Source of the DNA: Gracilaria domingensis
Lineage: Eukaryota > Rhodophyta > Florideophyceae > Gracilariales > Gracilariaceae
Reading direction: 5' to 3'
DNA length: 64,000 bases
Assembly (NCBI GenBank): GCA_022539475.1
Contig: VCMS01000099.1
Coordinates: 62,001 to 126,000 of the forward strand
The translations under genes and the position numbers were made by a program. Each line of letters begins with the position of its first letter. Position 1 is the stretch's first letter. Positions 53,021 to 61,605 of this stretch are shown here, one piece after another. The notes under the pieces are model-generated. The model saw only the letters and a list, made by a program, of their open reading frames with translations. It had not been told where the DNA came from and made no database searches.

Positions 53021-53285
53021 GTGATTGTACTTAGAGTTGCTCACCCTCTGTCTCGACTGGGAGCATGTTCTTCTTCCGTCACATCCTTTGTGGGTTGTGA
53101 CAAAAAAAGAATATGTCACCACTCGACACCGGATGGGTAACAATGATAGCACGTAGAGTAGTTCATCCTCCCTCTCAGCGTCCACTGGGGATATATTGAT
53201 GTTCTCTCACATCCTTGACCGGTTATGATACAAGAGAAAAACATCTCCAATGGAGACGGAGAATATAGTCATGATAACACGTAAA
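53021..53285. repeat. Diverged tandem repeat, ~125-bp unit
   Basis: Two full units and the start of a third, aligned at TGATTGTAC (53022), TGATAGCAC (53144) and TGATAACAC (53272). Each unit also shares a TAGAGTxGTTCA/CTCA block, a TCACATCCTT block and an AAGAGAAAAA-like end. Identity is roughly 65-70% by eye. Confidence 0.6.
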
Positions 53286-53336
53286 GGTAACAATGTAATA
53301 AACAATAAATTTATGCTACTATCTCTAACCAACCTT

Positions 53337-53642
53337 TCAAAAACCAGCTATGACATGAGCTGGGTTACTCGAGCCAAAGATGGCAGATCCTGCAACTGAA
53401 ATGTTTGCACCGGCCTGCACTACTCCTTTCACAGTACTCAGTCCAATACCCCCATCCACCTGTATCCCTATTCTTGGGTACAACTCCCTTGCATGTCGCA
53501 CCTTATCAAGAACACCCTCCATAAACGCCTGTCCTCCAAACCCTGGCTCCACCGTCATCAACAATAACATGTCTACACCTCCTTCCTTCATAAGTGCTTC
53601 TACGACCTTTATAGACGTATTCGGGCGCAACCCAACTCCATC
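53337..53642 (-). pseudogene. Ribulose-phosphate 3-epimerase, C-terminal fragment
   Basis: The frame reads GLRPNTSIKVVEAL, VDMLLLMTVEPGFGGQ, IQVDGGIGLSTV and AGANISVAGSAIFG, which are the C-terminal half of a cytosolic-type ribulose-5-phosphate 3-epimerase (TIM barrel, pentose phosphate pathway). Only ~100 of ~225 residues remain. A stop lies just upstream, and a short MKGAILAS, resembling the family N-terminus, sits ~60 bp further on, suggesting an internal deletion. Confidence 0.75.
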
Positions 53643-54042
53643 CTTTTAATTATGGCAATCCGAGTGAAGCTATAGAACCCGTTCACTTCATTTATGAAGC
53701 CAAAATGGCTCCTTTCATCCTGTATTCAAGCTCCCCGTAACTCGTACTTTACAACTACTTTACAACTCAGGTTCGAAATCAGTTTCATTCATTGTATACT
53801 TTCTACTCTTCCACCTACTTTTCATAAAACGTCATCACACTTTGTGGCTTGTCGTCTCATACAAGCCCTATCATTCATTCATTACAATCACATATCATAC
53901 ATTTCGCTCACTTTCACAAAGTGAACCATGTTCCCGTTCTGCGCTTCCCAACCGTTTGTACTTAAGTATCACTCTTTACCCCAGCAGTTCTCCGCCCCAT
54001 CTTCCATTTCTATCGTCACACAAAAACATTCGAACACTTGCA
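53643..54042. other. Intergenic, AT-rich
   Basis: About 400 bp of promoter-proximal sequence upstream of the reductase-like gene. Nothing specific is seen. Confidence 0.45.
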
Positions 54043-54945
54043 ATGAACTCCCAGTCCGACATGCCTCCCACTCCGCCTCCGAGTCCCAGATACTCTGACG
54101 TCCTTCAGGCCTCATCTCCCACCCGAAAGACTCGGGCCGTTATTGTTGGAAGGGGACGTATAGGTACCATGCTGGCGAACGAAGAAGATACGATCATTTT
54201 CGCACACGAATTCTGCAGCATGGCTGCTACCTCTCATCTTTCTGATGTACCGATACTAGTTTGTGGAAGAACGAACACCCTGGAGACCGTAATTCAGGCT
54301 TGCCCTTATTCGCTCAGAGAGAATCTCGTTTTCTTCCAGAACGGAGACATCATACCATTGGTTTCGAAGCTCGGTGTGGACAAATGTTCAAAAGTTGTCC
54401 TATACGTTGGTGTCCCCTCAAAAAACGCAGCTCCGCAGGATGGTGTCACTCCTCGAAGTCCGGATGGTCTCACTGTCGCAACAGGAAAGTGGGCCTCCAA
54501 CGTTGCAGACAGGTTTAGGTCTATGGGTCTCACTTGCGGGGTTGTCGACGAAGACACATTTCTCGTAAGCTATTTTGAGAAGCTCGTGTGGCTATCAGCG
54601 TTCAACATAGTCGGGGCCTCAAGAGGTTTCATTCCTATGGACGTAGTCGCTACGGAGTGCAGTACGGTTGTGCTCACAATAATGAAAGAGCTGTTGAAGA
54701 TAGTTTCGCTTAAGACAGGTATTACTTTCAACCTGGAAGAGACCGTTGGGCGACTTCTTGCATATGGAAAAACTCTCGTTGGCTTCCCTACTTCTTTCTC
54801 CGACTTTCAGTTTAGGAACGCGTACTTCTACGACTTTTCCCGCCAAGAAAGAAACATTGTAGGCAGTGACCCCGCTCCTTTTCATAGAAACTACGTCAAC
54901 GTTGTTAAGGAAAAGTTATCCCCCTCCCCATTCCCCCAGCCTTGA
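54043..54945 (+). CDS. Ketopantoate-reductase-like NAD(P)-binding protein
   Basis: 300 residues from ATG 54043; the frame is open upstream but the added residues look untranslated. After a Pro/Ser-rich start there is a Rossmann nucleotide-binding motif, AVIVGRGRIGTML (G-x-G-x-x-G), and the helical second half has the size expected for the C-terminal domain of the ApbA/PanE fold. The usual Lys/Asn/Glu active-site pattern is not clear to me, so the substrate is open; a 6-phosphogluconate-dehydrogenase-like enzyme is the alternative. The frame is whole and ends just before an AT-rich spacer. Confidence 0.55.
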   Translation: MNSQSDMPPTPPPSPRYSDVLQASSPTRKTRAVIVGRGRIGTMLANEEDTIIFAHEFCSMAATSHLSDVPILVCGRTNTLETVIQACPYSLRENLVFFQNGDIIPLVSKLGVDKCSKVVLYVGVPSKNAAPQDGVTPRSPDGLTVATGKWASNVADRFRSMGLTCGVVDEDTFLVSYFEKLVWLSAFNIVGASRGFIPMDVVATECSTVVLTIMKELLKIVSLKTGITFNLEETVGRLLAYGKTLVGFPTSFSDFQFRNAYFYDFSRQERNIVGSDPAPFHRNYVNVVKEKLSPSPFPQP

Positions 54946-55592
54946 GGTTAGAACACATGACTTTTCGGTGTTGTAAACCTTTTAGAGATAGTTAAACATA
55001 AAAGTTACTTTACATAAAAGTTACTTTATCGAAATGACCTGTTCCTATTACATTACTTATATTGTTCGTCCTTCTGTGGTTCAAATATGCCCCTTTAAAT
55101 CCTACATCCCTTATCACTAATACCTGGCTAAGTTTTTGCTAGATGGAAAAGGGTCATTCCACATCATTAAAGTGCATGATACGAGTAACAAAACAAGTAC
55201 AAAATTGTGATATTTCTGAAGAACTAAGCCTTTGCAATACTTGGGGCGCCCGTATAAAGTAAGATAAACAAAACGCTTTTATGGGTTTCAACCCTTAATG
55301 GAGGTTGTTTTACTCTTCTTTATTTGTAAGCTCATGTTGAAGATATTCATAGTTTTCTTTACCCACTTGAATCCGTACATATAATATATGACTAAATGTT
55401 CCTTTCTTTAATGCAAATCGATGCAAAAGCTTCTCGTCCTAGTAACGTTTTAAAACAGTACTACGATACCCGTATATGGTCGTTCTTAGACTATTTTATA
55501 CTACGAAACACCTTGTGAACATCAATCACATCCTTCTCATTCGTATACCCACACCCATTTGCAAAACGAACCCTTTCGAAAGCTTTCGAAAC
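54946..55592. other. Intergenic, AT-rich
   Basis: About 650 bp. It includes a short direct repeat, AAAAGTTACTTTA, at about 55006-55027. The frame of the HAD gene is open back to an ATG at 55476, so part of this may be coding. Confidence 0.45.
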
Positions 55593-56465
55593 ATGTATAA
55601 CTCAGAAGTTAGAGCCCAAGAAGTAACTCCTCAGCAGCTGGCTAACGAAATATTCGAAAATGGCTACGCCGTGATTAGTGATATTGACGGTACTCTGAAA
55701 AGAGCTGGGGAGAACATTCCTGCCCAAACAGTCAAATGCATGAAGTACATCAACGCACGCGTTGGTTTCGGAATTGCTACTGGGCGAGATATAGAGGATG
55801 CCGAGAGTTTCATGGAGCACCTGGGTGGCTACACTTTTGGCATCTCTGGAAACCAAGGCGCACGGGTGAGATTATCCAATGGTACCGAAATTGATCAGGA
55901 CCTTGACAGGGAAGGCTACGAAAGATGTGCAGCCGATCTTGAGAGACTTGCACTCTCCTTAAATGAATCGCACGGACTTCACGAAGAGCGTCAACAAGCA
56001 GTTGTGAGCACTAGAAAAGACAGTGGACTCCCTAACTTCACGTACAACGGACTGTCGAAGTGGAAAACAGAAGTTAACTCCGGTATTTCAAATGTGTTGA
56101 CATCCTTTTCGAACCTGGTTGCGTACCCTCAAGATGAAAACTGTGACATTGGGGACATTTGTTTCACGAAAAAAAGTGGGGCGCTAGCCTTGGTTGAAAA
56201 CGACCCCCAGTTTGACACACATTTAATCGTTGCTTTCGGGAATGCTTCCAATGATGGCGCTCTATATGAAATGGCAACCCTGGCAGTTCATGTGAAGGGA
56301 GACGACCATCCAGCAGCGGTAACATATCTTGTTGATGGGGTGGAGGACGTGCATGAGACCATCAGAAGGGTGGCAGAACTGTACGGGTACAGAAAATGCA
56401 AGTGTCAATGGTTTAGAAATGCTCTTGGAATTTGTTTCAAGTGCTACGATGCCTGTAATACTTAG
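55593..56465 (+). CDS. HAD-superfamily phosphatase, trehalose-6-phosphatase-like
   Basis: An ATG at 55593 gives 290 residues (an upstream in-frame ATG at 55476 would add 39, giving a hydrophobic/basic leader). Motif I is SDIDGTLKR with nucleophile D30 and general acid D32. Motif II is IATGRD, motif III a KKSGALALVEND lysine segment, and motif IV GNASNDGAL, where the first metal Asp is replaced by Asn. This layout matches OtsB/TPP-type sugar-phosphate phosphatases. A later VDGVEDVHETIRRVAELYGY resembles the C-terminal block of that family. It is convergent with a paralogue ending 52 bp away. Confidence 0.7.
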   Translation: MYNSEVRAQEVTPQQLANEIFENGYAVISDIDGTLKRAGENIPAQTVKCMKYINARVGFGIATGRDIEDAESFMEHLGGYTFGISGNQGARVRLSNGTEIDQDLDREGYERCAADLERLALSLNESHGLHEERQQAVVSTRKDSGLPNFTYNGLSKWKTEVNSGISNVLTSFSNLVAYPQDENCDIGDICFTKKSGALALVENDPQFDTHLIVAFGNASNDGALYEMATLAVHVKGDDHPAAVTYLVDGVEDVHETIRRVAELYGYRKCKCQWFRNALGICFKCYDACNT

Positions 56466-56517
56466 CTATGATATGAGATCTCAGTAATAAAAGTGTCGTA
56501 TATATCTCAATACCCTT

Positions 56518-57429
56518 TTATGATTCATGGTGGTTTTTATCGTGCTGCTTTTCCTCGTAGCCGTACAACAGAGCCATCAACATAATTGTCGAATGTACAT
56601 CCTCCACGCTTTCGAACAGGTTGTGTACTCCACCCGGGATACAATCTTCCTTGACGTGAACGCCGTACACGCCTACCTCATGCAAAGGCCCGTCGCTCAA
56701 AGCACTTCCCAACGTCACGACGTCATCCGTATCAATAAATCTCGGTTCATTATCCACAAGATTTGCTCCTCCGCTTCCTTTTGTGTATCGCTTGTCCACA
56801 ATTTCGCAACTTTTATCGCCAGGATAGATAACAAACGCATCCATCTTCTGCAACAGGTCCCCAATAGCAGAATCCACTTCTTCTCTCCACTGCCACAGTT
56901 TGTTGTACACGAAATTGGGAAGGCCACTATCACTTCTGGTCTCCACGAACCCCTTCTCATCATCATTCACAATACCATGCCTCCTATTCAAATCCCTTGC
57001 CAGGAACAGTAGTCCGTCAACAGTGTGGTCAAGGGTGTGATCATTGAATGCACCCTTAATTTCCCTCTCGTCAGAGAAACGCAGGAAAGCTCCATGATTC
57101 GCCGAGACACCAAACTTATAGTCTCCGAGTCCTTCCAATTTCCCCTCCACGTCGCCCACATCACCCCCTGTGACAAGTCCGAAACCAACACGTTCGTCAA
57201 TGAACTTCATACACTTCACAACTTCTTCTGGAATTGACTCTCCTTCTCTTCTCAACGTTCCATCAACGGAACTTAATATACCGTAACCATTGGCATATAT
57301 GAACTTAGACAAGGTATTGGGTGAAATTTCCGCCAAGTCTCTCTGTTCCTCTGCCATTTTTCCTGATACAGTCACCATACTGCCACAAGTACCGCATAGA
57401 CAGGAACTGTATAGACTTCTCAGTTTCAT
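56518..57429 (-). CDS. HAD paralogue with degenerate active site (pseudophosphatase)
   Basis: 303 residues from ATG 57429, colinear with the neighbouring gene throughout (GYGILSSVDGTLR against GYAVISDIDGTLK; VHVKEDCIPGGV against VHVKGDDHPAAV). Motif I has Ser54 where the phosphate-accepting Asp should be, D56 kept. Motif II is VTGGD instead of ATGRD, and motif IV is GSALSDGPL instead of GNASNDGAL. The frame is intact and well conserved elsewhere, so it is probably maintained without the classical phosphatase reaction, perhaps as a regulatory partner. A Cys-rich CLCGTCG lies near the N-terminus. Confidence 0.75.
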   Translation of the reverse strand: MKLRSLYSSCLCGTCGSMVTVSGKMAEEQRDLAEISPNTLSKFIYANGYGILSSVDGTLRREGESIPEEVVKCMKFIDERVGFGLVTGGDVGDVEGKLEGLGDYKFGVSANHGAFLRFSDEREIKGAFNDHTLDHTVDGLLFLARDLNRRHGIVNDDEKGFVETRSDSGLPNFVYNKLWQWREEVDSAIGDLLQKMDAFVIYPGDKSCEIVDKRYTKGSGGANLVDNEPRFIDTDDVVTLGSALSDGPLHEVGVYGVHVKEDCIPGGVHNLFESVEDVHSTIMLMALLYGYEEKQHDKNHHES

Positions 57430-57693
57430 ACTTCTCTTAAAAGCAACCTTAAGTGCAGTTTCAGAAGCGTTAGGACGCTACATGTTCAATTGCAAATTGA
57501 CTGGTGCCACCAATGATGTTAACGATACCGAGCATTTGGCATGTTGCAATTAGACGCAACTGGACCAAAGACGTTTGACATTTGTTCAATTACCAGTCTG
57601 CCGCACGTTTTCTATGTTCATATGTATAGCCTTGTAATAGTATACTACTCTTAATACTCGTAAGACACTCATAACTTACTAATCATCTCATTC

Positions 57694-58728
57694 TCATCCA
57701 CTTCGAGGCGCTCGCAGCCTCATTATTGGCAAATCGTCATCACTACTACTCTCGAGCACTTCGGTTCTACCGGCCTCCGCTTCCACACCAATCTCCACGA
57801 CCACTTGGTCTTCGTCCATGTCAACCGCCCCACCCTCCTTATCGGACAACAGTTCATCCTCCGCCTCCTCCTCCTCGTCACCATTGACAAACGTGGGTCG
57901 GAAATCCCGCACCCAATGAACAGCATCAGGTAGTGCGTAGCCCTCTGGTACCATGTACATGTGGTATCTAACCAGCAAATCCATAGACTCGGGCCTATCC
58001 ACCTTGTCCTTCCCACTTGCTCCAGCATGTGTCACATCACCACGGCCCACGAATACAGAGTACGGTGGGATGATTATCTTCTTCGCTGGATACACCTCCG
58101 ACATCACTCGCAACTGTTGGTTGTTCATCCCCACCAGTTGATGGCTTCCAGCGCTCACCCAGAGAGGAAAGCCCTCTTTCCCAGAGGCCATTACAAAGTA
58201 TCCGGGGTTGCCAGTATTCATTGTTTCCTTCGTAACCAGACCACTGAAGTCGGTGTGCAGCGTCTGGCGCTTGCACTTTCTCGTCGTCCCCAGAAATCGA
58301 CCTCCAGTTTTCGGAGTGTACATCTTCACAGCTTCCTTTTCATTGTCCCATAGTCCCAAAGCCGCAGCAATTGTACCCATTCGAACATCAAGTAAAGCAC
58401 GCGACCTTACAACCCACCTGAGCTCCTCATTATCCTCCGGCTTCTCCACCGTACCCCAACGTGTCGACATCACTCTCCCCTCAAATGGTCCATCGCTACC
58501 GTCCTTCCATCCTTCATCATCGTTGATTATTTGAACAAACGACTTCTGTTCCTCCCCTTTCCGTATATCCGGCATCGCTCCATACTCATTCCCGAAGAAG
58601 TCCACCAACTTCCCCGACACATCTCCGAACTCCCGAACTTCTCCCAACTCCTCCCATTTAGGGACACCATTATCCGTCGCAAAGCCATCAAGCACGCAAT
58701 ATCCATTCTGCCTTAGCTCAGCTTGCAT
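57694..58728 (-). CDS. 2-oxoglutarate/Fe(II)-oxygenase-like module (C-terminal part of the ParB-like locus)
   Basis: 344 residues from ATG 58728. A double-stranded beta-helix iron site is inferred from HTD (H158, D160 in TLHTDFSG), a distal His in GRGDVTHAG (H234) and a 2-oxoglutarate Arg in LLVRYHMYMV (R254), with the spacing usual for 2OG-Fe(II) dioxygenases. The last ~70 residues are acidic with a Glu/Asp-rich tail. The middle frame upstream overlaps it by 16 bp and is one base out of phase, so it was probably the C-terminal end of one larger protein. Phytanoyl-type, AlkB-like and TET/JBP-like oxygenases are all possible. Confidence 0.5.
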   Translation of the reverse strand: MQAELRQNGYCVLDGFATDNGVPKWEELGEVREFGDVSGKLVDFFGNEYGAMPDIRKGEEQKSFVQIINDDEGWKDGSDGPFEGRVMSTRWGTVEKPEDNEELRWVVRSRALLDVRMGTIAAALGLWDNEKEAVKMYTPKTGGRFLGTTRKCKRQTLHTDFSGLVTKETMNTGNPGYFVMASGKEGFPLWVSAGSHQLVGMNNQQLRVMSEVYPAKKIIIPPYSVFVGRGDVTHAGASGKDKVDRPESMDLLVRYHMYMVPEGYALPDAVHWVRDFRPTFVNGDEEEEAEDELLSDKEGGAVDMDEDQVVVEIGVEAEAGRTEVLESSSDDDLPIMRLRAPRSG

Positions 58729-60047
58729 TCGGGCGAAAATATTTGCCCAAATTCGTCATGCTCCTTCGCAGCAACCCACAGCACCTCTTCATCATCCATA
58801 CCTGTCGGTCGAGTACGAGGATACTGCATACCAAATGTCTCCGCCCGTAGGCGATGTTCAGCCCTTGCAGCGTGCCAAAAGACAAGATGGTGTACATCTC
58901 TGAGATTCGAGACACTTAGCAGCTCCGACCTATGTCCCTTCGGCAAGTGAATGACTCTGAGCCAGGGGTCTTTGTGCTCAATTACGTTCTTCCCTTGCCA
59001 TTCCTGCGGTCTCAGCCTGGCATACCCGCACCATGATGGGTTCAGTGGGCCATCATATGGGTCACCTCGAACAAGTCCGTGCTGCTCAGATTCCGGAAGA
59101 GCTGTAGGTAACTCGTCATCAAATGACCCCCCACCTGTCTCTTGCTGATCGTCTGGCGCAGCATCTTTCTCGACGGTGACAACCCGTGGAACTGTCACAG
59201 AAAGAAGCTCATCGTCATCCACAAATGCAGAACTGCCTGCGTTCTCTGCATTCGCTCCCTCTCCCAATGCCACGAACTGAACCTTCATCGACCTTCCTCT
59301 CAGCACATGTTCATTTAGTTGAGACATCAGGTCATCCGGTGTCATGCTGTTCAGAGTAGATCTCATCTGTTGTGTGAAAGTCTTTCTCCGTTTCTTCCTC
59401 GGCGGAGCCCGCTGTTCTTCTTCAGAGCTATCCAGAACTTCTATGGCACCGCGATTTCGGCCGTGCTCAATTTCTCTATAACTCACCTGCGCCCGTTCTC
59501 GTGCACTTCTTCGCGGCTCCCCTTCTTCACTGGCAGATGTTGCAGCAGCAGCAGCGGGAGTCCTCCTCTTCGTCACGGACTGCTTCACTGGTGCGGGGGG
59601 CGGAATTACCTTGAGCATCGTCCGCAATCGATTCTGAACGGAAGTAGCGGCAGTTCTAATTGAGTTCGTCCTGCTCCGAACACGCGGCAATGTGTTGAAG
59701 TTCACAACTTGTCCCAAAAGGAACTGATTCACAGCTGCGATGTTGTCTGGGTCTTCAACGTCATCTTCATGCGATGGAGCAGAAAGACTGACTTCGCGTT
59801 TCAGAAACACTTCCATGGACTCTTCCTCGTTCAGTTCATTCCTCACTGCTCGAGCCGCGCGGAACAGAGACACTGCTCTATCATAAAAGAAACCTCGAAC
59901 CTCCTCAAAGCTTTTCCATTGCTTTGTCTTCGTCGACTTGCCCTTCAATAGAAACATCTGAAGACAATCAAGAATGAAGGAAAACTCCTCGGCATCCAAA
60001 ACATATAGCGGAGTATGGGACAGATGTGTGAGACCTATGTCACTCAC
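58713..60047 (-). CDS. Middle module of the ParB-like locus, basic linker region
   Basis: 444 codons without a stop. The start is not an ATG (GTG), and the frame is open a few codons further upstream, where it links smoothly, by a one-base shift, to the ParB-like part. Contents: a helical first ~100 residues, a Ser/Thr/Pro/Arg-rich stretch, PPRKKRRKTFTQQM (a likely nuclear localisation signal), then a C-terminal globular part with SWCGYARLRPQEW and WHAARAEHRL. No enzyme family is recognised. I infer a nuclear protein. Confidence 0.5.
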   Translation of the reverse strand: MSDIGLTHLSHTPLYVLDAEEFSFILDCLQMFLLKGKSTKTKQWKSFEEVRGFFYDRAVSLFRAARAVRNELNEEESMEVFLKREVSLSAPSHEDDVEDPDNIAAVNQFLLGQVVNFNTLPRVRSRTNSIRTAATSVQNRLRTMLKVIPPPAPVKQSVTKRRTPAAAAATSASEEGEPRRSARERAQVSYREIEHGRNRGAIEVLDSSEEEQRAPPRKKRRKTFTQQMRSTLNSMTPDDLMSQLNEHVLRGRSMKVQFVALGEGANAENAGSSAFVDDDELLSVTVPRVVTVEKDAAPDDQQETGGGSFDDELPTALPESEQHGLVRGDPYDGPLNPSWCGYARLRPQEWQGKNVIEHKDPWLRVIHLPKGHRSELLSVSNLRDVHHLVFWHAARAEHRLRAETFGMQYPRTRPTGMDDEEVLWVAAKEHDEFGQIFSPECKLS

Positions 60048-60720
60048 AGTCTCACATATATCCTCGAAATGGCCAGCATTCCCTCACGAGACATGAGTTG
60101 CAGGGCGACATTGGCATATCTCAGATACTGACGCTCTTGCACAGTCCCAATCAGTTGGCTCTCCTTCAACACTTCTGTCACTTCCGCAGGATCCACGTCT
60201 GCTGGCGTCACCCCCTCAACATCTTCAATTAGAATGGCGACCACACTAACTATAGAGTGTATCTTGTCTGCAAACATCATCCTTCGCATGGTACTCGTCG
60301 ACTCATTGAAGTACGAAGCAACACATAACAATTCCTTCATCCCAATGGGCCTCCCATCTCTTCGTATCAGCAGATTGCAACGCCAAAACTTGGCTAATCG
60401 CTTCCACTTCGGTGAACCAGTCGCTGCCAAATATTGTATAGCTTTCAGACGATGCAAACCATCTACAATGAAGCACTTCTTCGTTAGGCGTCCCTTGTCA
60501 GTATCACTCTCTCCCGTAGTAGCATCTTGTAAGCCACCACTGGAGAACCCATCGACTGCAATATCCCCCGCTCCTCCATACTCTTCACAAGGGCTTCAAA
60601 GTGGCGTTTACTTACTCCACGGAGTAAATTGGGCGGAGTGTCCACCAGAGTGATGTCAACAGTAACAACAACCATCCGGTAGTGATTGAGGTTCACCTTT
60701 GGTACCTTCTGACGAATTCG
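60044..60720 (-). pseudogene. ParB/Srx-like domain, spread over two frames
   Basis: The first part (60696-60484) has LLRGVSKRHFEALVKSMEERGIL, matching the helix before the ParB strand. The next frame (60044-60457, open back to ~60540) has CFIVDGLHRLKAIQYLAATG, the ParB-type 'i.DG.HR..A' motif. The two join by a one-base shift near 60520 without loss of sequence. ParB-like domains bind or cleave DNA or hydrolyse nucleotides (ParB itself is a CTPase). They recur in phage and eukaryotic DNA-modification gene clusters. The remaining ~90 residues are helical. Whether it is translated by frameshifting, spliced or dead cannot be told from sequence. Confidence 0.6.
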
Positions 60721-61605
60721 TCTGTACGTCTTGCTCCGAGTCGGTGTCCCTTGTGTTCCAGCCGCTCGCCAGAAACACTTGAACCTGCCATTATTGCGGA
60801 CAGAAACACAACGTCATCGTCCTGCTGCTCCGCAGTTTCTGGTGCAGTTTGGGGTACAGATGGACCAGCTCCTTGTGCGGATTGCGTATCCGCGTCTGGA
60901 AGGGGAGCTTTCATGATCTCATCTTCCTCCTCTTGCACAGCCGTCCCCTGCTGAACCGTCTGTTTCGACGCAGAAGATCCCCTTATGTCGACGGTCTGAT
61001 TCATTGGAGCAGATGCCCTTTTCGACGCAGTGGGCTCCGTAGCGGAGGTAGACTTTGTTTGACCTGTCCGCTTCGTAGCTGGGGATGCTCTCGTCTCCAT
61101 AGACCGCTTCGTAATAGACGACGGACCTGCCCGCGGAGGTGCTACTGATGCGCTACCTCTCGGTGTTGATGAACTTCGAATTGGCTCCGTGCGGCTTGTC
61201 GGCGTCATCACCTCACTCATAGCGCTCACCGTTCCTCGCTTCGACGCCGGAATGCTGGCTGCCACCGGTTCCATCATTTTCTCATCCCAAGGAGCGGCCG
61301 TCCGGAGATCCTGGATATATTGTGGAAGATCCAGGCCCTCCGCCCGGTAAGGGTAGAACGTCTGACCGCTTCGACTGATGAGAATATTATGAACCACCAC
61401 AAGACCTGGGTCAATTGCTTCCCGTGCAATTCGCGGCGTAGAACACTCCAATTCCATGCAACAACGCTTCCCCGACTATCACCTTTCCTTCATTCTCAAT
61501 ATCCATCTGCAGAGAAACCCGCATTCCACCTTGCAATGATCGAGTGCTCCGCCGAGTGCGAGGAGTCACGCTTTGCGTACGCTTTCGAACACGAGTTGGC
61601 TTCAT
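60693..61605 (-). pseudogene. N-terminal module of the ParB-like locus
   Basis: ATG 61605 starts a very basic ~50-residue stretch (MKPTRVRKRTQSVTPRTRRS). A one-base shift near 61425-61440 leads to a longer frame with VVVHNILISRSGQTFYPYR and then a long Ser/Thr/Ala/Pro-rich, probably disordered linker ending in an acidic QQDDDVVFLS. The ParB-like part follows in the next frame. The basic start and low-complexity linker fit a nuclear DNA-associated protein. Confidence 0.45.

Noticed and set aside
57694-61605. Bacterial-style operon of separate small genes
   Set aside because: Most of the overlapping frames start at GTG rather than ATG and the domain sequence runs straight through the junctions, so one broken or shifted gene fits better.
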